Shown here in pieces: positions 62,867 through 64,000 of a stretch of 64,000 nt of DNA. Each line of letters opens with the position of its first letter. The stretch's first letter is position 1. The stretch lies in assembly GCA_021324045.1 (NCBI GenBank), contig JAJPJV010000037.1, positions 1-64,000 on the forward strand, given 5' to 3'. This stretch comes from Actinomycetota bacterium (GTDB lineage: Bacteria; Actinomycetota; Acidimicrobiia; Acidimicrobiales; RAAP-2). The position numbers and the translations under genes are program-made. The notes under the pieces were generated by a model. It searched no databases, was not told the DNA's origin, and was given only the letters and a program-made list of their open reading frames with translations.

Positions 62867-63864
62867 GCCACCGGACCGGCGTGGTCGTCATGGCGCACGG
62901 AACGCCGCAGCGCCTCGAGGAGCTGCCCGCCTTTTACGCCTCGATCCGCGGCGGTCGCCTGCCGGCGCCCGCGGAGCTCGCGGAGCTCGAGCAGCACTAC
63001 CTGGCGATCGGCGGCGTGTCGCCGCTCAACGCACGGACGGCAGCACAGGTCGAGGGCCTCCGCCGCCGTCTCGAGGACCTCGAACCTGGCCGCTATGAGG
63101 TGGTCTTCGGTGCCAAGCACACCCGGCCCTCGATCGAATCGGCCGTGGAGCGCCTGGGATCGGCAGGGGTCGACGTCGTGATCGGGCTGGTGCTCACCCC
63201 GCATCGCTCCACGCTCGGCTCCGGTGAGTACCTCGCACGCGCGGCTGCGGCCGCGGCTGGCATCGAGCACCCCCCGGCATTCGTCCCGATCGAACAGTGG
63301 TACGACGCTCCTGGGTTCGCCGAGCTCATCGGGGCTCGCGTCCAGCGCGCGCTCAGGTCCTTGCGACCCGGCGACGGGGTGCGGCATCGAGCCCAGGCCG
63401 CCGGCAGGGTTGGCACCACCCCAGCGGCAGTGGTGTTCACCGCGCACTCCCTCCCGGCGCGGGCCGTTCCCCCGGGCGACCCCTACGAGGCGCAGGTCGA
63501 GGACTCGGCCGCGCGCGCCGCACGCGCCGCACGCCTGGCCGACCAGGGCATCACCTGGCGCGTAGCGTGGCAGAGCGCCGGCCGCAGCGGTGGTCCGTGG
63601 ATCGGACCGGATCTCGGCGAGGTGCTGGCCGACCTCGCGGGGACCCCGCACGTCGATGCCGTCGTCGTCTGCCCCATCGGGTTCGTCGCCGACCATCTCG
63701 AAGTGCTCTACGACCTCGACGTCGTCGCCGCTGCCACCGCGCGCCGGCTGGGCCTTCGCTTCGTCCGCACCGCGTCGCTCAACGACGACCCGACGTTCGT
63801 GGACCTGCTCGCTGAGGTCGTCCGAAAGGCCGCGCCCGATGCAGCTCGGGGGGCTCTCGAGTGA
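62863..63864 (+). CDS. hemH: Ferrochelatase (probably coproporphyrin ferrochelatase)
   Basis: 333 aa. Markers: [58 protein letters not shown] and [19 protein letters not shown] (catalytic His), then [18 protein letters not shown] and [20 protein letters not shown] (Glu). Gene order hemE-hemH-hemY indicates the coproporphyrin-dependent route of actinobacteria and Firmicutes, in which iron is inserted before decarboxylation. It overlaps both neighbours by four bases. Confidence 0.95.
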   Translation: MSHRTGVVVMAHGTPQRLEELPAFYASIRGGRLPAPAELAELEQHYLAIGGVSPLNARTAAQVEGLRRRLEDLEPGRYEVVFGAKHTRPSIESAVERLGSAGVDVVIGLVLTPHRSTLGSGEYLARAAAAAAGIEHPPAFVPIEQWYDAPGFAELIGARVQRALRSLRPGDGVRHRAQAAGRVGTTPAAVVFTAHSLPARAVPPGDPYEAQVEDSAARAARAARLADQGITWRVAWQSAGRSGGPWIGPDLGEVLADLAGTPHVDAVVVCPIGFVADHLEVLYDLDVVAAATARRLGLRFVRTASLNDDPTFVDLLAEVVRKAAPDAARGALE

Positions 63865-64000
63865 GCTCGGCGCGAGTGGTGGTCATCGGTGGGGGCATCG
63901 CCGGGCTCGCTGCCGCCTGGGAGCTCTCCGGTCAAGGGGTCGACGAAGTCACCGTGGTCGAGGCGCAGGCCCAGCTCGGCGGCGCCCTGCGGACCGTCCC
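63861..64000 (+). CDS. hemY: Protoporphyrinogen/coproporphyrinogen oxidase (partial)
   Basis: First 46 codons from GTG 63861 (GTGA overlap with hemH); the gene runs past the window end. VVVIGGGIAGLAAAWELSG is the FAD dinucleotide motif, followed by VTVVEAQAQLGGALRT, the HemY/CgoX pattern. In the coproporphyrin route it oxidises coproporphyrinogen III to coproporphyrin III. Confidence 0.88.
   Translation, partial: MSSARVVVIGGGIAGLAAAWELSGQGVDEVTVVEAQAQLGGALRTV

Overview
This is a high-GC, gene-dense actinobacterial chromosome segment with many GTG starts and 4-base stop/start overlaps. It shows no phage, insertion sequence, CRISPR array or other obvious mobile DNA. The closest fit by gene content is a member of the Acidimicrobiia or a neighbouring actinobacterial class; this is an inference from family content, not a phylogenetic placement. 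Supporting signs are F420/luciferase-type oxidoreductases, an actinobacterial bc1-aa3 respiratory cluster (ctaE-qcrC-qcrA-qcrB facing ctaC-ctaD-ctaF), hemE-hemH-hemY order, and many acyl-CoA enzymes. A plasma-membrane-type P3A proton ATPase suggests exposure to acid.

Layout. 0.2-8 kb: ammonium channel with an altered twin-His site, acyl-CoA thioesterase, SDR, a decayed stretch holding a broken luciferase-like oxidoreductase gene next to an intact relative, a VOC protein and a Bcr/CflA-type exporter. 8-15 kb: a TetR-headed leftward operon (TetR, SnoaL-like, Zn alcohol dehydrogenase, APH-type kinase, endonuclease IV) divergent from two acyl-CoA dehydrogenases. The kinase plus the first dehydrogenase look like a split version of ACAD11. 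15-24 kb: VOC protein, MFS exporter, P3A H+-ATPase, a His-rich NicO/UreH-like membrane transporter, a DUF2892 protein, an ECF sigma factor fused to its own zinc anti-sigma domain and coupled to an HTH-PNPOx protein, and a TauE/SafE exporter. 24-31 kb: class II aldolase, methyltransferase, YbhN-type membrane protein, KimA-type potassium transporter, CLC chloride protein.

31-43 kb: tRNA-Glu, tRNA-Gln and gltX in one leftward unit, a 3Fe-4S ferredoxin, an ABC1 kinase, an aldo/keto reductase, CtaG, a YacL-like PIN protein with an inverted repeat at its start, split proton-translocating transhydrogenase (pntAA-pntAB-pntB) and an EAL phosphodiesterase. 43-50 kb: DHA2 exporter, class III aminotransferase, HpnA-like epimerase, ABC transporter pair, enoyl-CoA hydratase, TatA. 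50-59 kb: cytochrome oxidase and bc1 genes with a nicotinamidase between the two convergent blocks. 59-64 kb: a HelD/HelR-type RNA polymerase-associated helicase and hemE-hemH-hemY, cut by the window end.

The genes together suggest a respiring, menaquinol-using heterotroph that catabolises CoA-activated acids, manages protons and ions actively (H+-ATPase, transhydrogenase, KimA, CLC), and makes heme by the coproporphyrin route. The least ordinary items are the sigma/anti-sigma fusion operon, the split ACAD11-like pair, the Glu/His ammonium channel and the gltX-tRNA unit.
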